Shown in pieces: positions 63,318-64,000 of a stretch of 64,000 nucleotides of DNA (position 1 is the stretch's first letter; every line of letters starts with the position of its first letter). Under the pieces are notes generated by a model. It worked only from the letters and a program-made list of their open reading frames with translations. It was not told the origin of the DNA and did no database searches. Source of the DNA: JANPCX01 sp031431125 (GTDB lineage: Bacteria > Pseudomonadota > Gammaproteobacteria > Burkholderiales > Burkholderiaceae_C); the NCBI GenBank assembly GCA_031431125.1, contig JANPCX010000035.1, positions 1 to 64,000 of the forward strand, written 5' to 3'. Position numbers and translations under genes: made by a program.

Positions 63318-64000
63318 CGAGACACTCCATGGTTGAGGCTTGGAGGTCGCAGTACCAGAGCCACCAAAACCAGCAGGTAATAAAGCGTTGCCAGGCGCGG
63401 CACGTCCAGCAAGCTGTCGAACAGTCCCACCACAGCAAACCCGAGCAAGCTGCCTGCGATGGCGGGTGACAAGGTGTGTTGACGGGCATTGCCCAAGGAA
63501 ACTCGCCACAGGGCACCGACACTCAGTGCCAACCAGAGTAAGAGCCCGACCACACCTTGGTCAAAAAAAACATGCATGAACATACTCTTGATGTGCCAGG
63601 GCATGTGGTGGCGGTCGCTGGTGAAAAACCACTGCGCCATGTCCCGGGAGAAGTCACCATTGCTGAGCAGGTCGTTGCCTGTGCTGTCCAGCAGTTTCAG
63701 GTTGTCGACCTCGGCCAGGGCCCCGTTGGTGTACACGCCGACGGAGAACATGATGAGTTTGGGCGCCCACAGCGGGCCCCTGCTTGGGTTGCGTTCTCCA
63801 TCCAGCATGGCACTCAAACTCTGCCATGCACCCCCTCCCGCGGCAGCCGGTTTGACCTCGACTTGTTTGATCAAGCAGGCGTTGTTGTAGAGCAAGTGTT
63901 TCTCGCACACTTCGAAATGCAAGGTGATGGGCGCTTTGACACGCGCATCGAATTGCACTTGGGTGGCACCCAGGGGGGCGGTAACACGCTGAGAAATGCG
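63314..64000 (-). CDS. O-antigen ligase-like protein, C-terminal part (runs off window)
   Basis: The frame is open to the end of the window, so the gene is partial. What is visible is the soluble module and terminal helices: QRVTAPLGATQVQFDA, VCEKHLLYNNACL, LLSNGDFSRDMAQWFF, HMPWHIKSMFMHVFFDQGVVGLLL and DSLLDVPRLATLYYLLVLVA. Each has a counterpart in the protein at 15046-17202. The multi-helix N-terminal ligase region should lie beyond 64000. It is the first visible gene of the minus-strand O-acetylation operon. Confidence 0.82.
   Translation of the reverse strand, partial: RISQRVTAPLGATQVQFDARVKAPITLHFEVCEKHLLYNNACLIKQVEVKPAAAGGGAWQSLSAMLDGERNPSRGPLWAPKLIMFSVGVYTNGALAEVDNLKLLDSTGNDLLSNGDFSRDMAQWFFTSDRHHMPWHIKSMFMHVFFDQGVVGLLLWLALSVGALWRVSLGNARQHTLSPAIAGSLLGFAVVGLFDSLLDVPRLATLYYLLVLVALVLRPPSLNHGVSR

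Overview
The window looks like chromosomal DNA of a betaproteobacterium, most likely Burkholderiales/Comamonadaceae. The grounds are mostly GC-rich genes, type III pantothenate kinase, a fused isobutyryl-CoA mutase, a DUF971-ubiE pair, and a complete exosortase A (XrtA)/PEP-CTERM exopolysaccharide locus. No rRNA, tRNA or CRISPR array was seen.

Layout. 0-14.7 kb is mainly housekeeping: a truncated NasT-like regulator, coaX, a PPK2 kinase, icmF, a LOG-like protein, a four-gene ABC importer with a divergent LysR regulator, a HIT protein, DUF971, ubiE and a UDP-glucuronate 4-epimerase. 15-18 kb holds an O-antigen-ligase-like protein and a trypsin-like lipoprotein on the minus strand. 18.2-32.1 kb is an accessory region of short, strand-switching units: an N-acyl amino acid synthase-like protein, a low-molecular-weight tyrosine phosphatase, a GT1 glycosyltransferase, a Lol-like ABC/LolA/beta-barrel operon, an AT-rich fatty acid desaturase, a hexapeptide transferase, a PEP-CTERM protein with a sigma54-like promoter, two SMR transporters, and a nitroreductase plus ThiF-like E1 pair.

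32.4-56.4 kb is one long plus-strand operon-like run, many of whose genes overlap. It encodes the export lipoprotein, chain-length protein, tyrosine autokinase, barrel protein, secretion ATPase, WecB, deacetylase, FemAB-like protein, four glycosyltransferases, exosortase A fused to EpsI, two nucleotide-sugar dehydrogenases, an amidotransferase, a CapK/PaaK-like enzyme, an O-ligase and a second deacetylase. 56.4-57.7 kb is a junction with a lipoprotein gene and a dead IS3-family transposase between two inverted 37-bp repeats. 57.7-64 kb is a minus-strand operon: an O-ligase paralogue cut by the window end, a beta-helix protein, an asparagine-synthase-like enzyme lacking its glutaminase cysteine, an MBOAT acyltransferase and an AlgJ/AlgX-like SGNH protein.

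How it fits together. The central operon should make and export an acidic, amino-sugar-containing exopolysaccharide and process PEP-CTERM proteins. The flanking operons probably acetylate, amidate or ligate surface glycans. The 18-32 kb region is the best candidate for an undescribed system: its parts suggest synthesis and outer-membrane delivery of an acylated, possibly glycosylated product. No priming phosphoglycosyltransferase, flippase or PrsK/PrsR regulator is in the window, so these must lie elsewhere.
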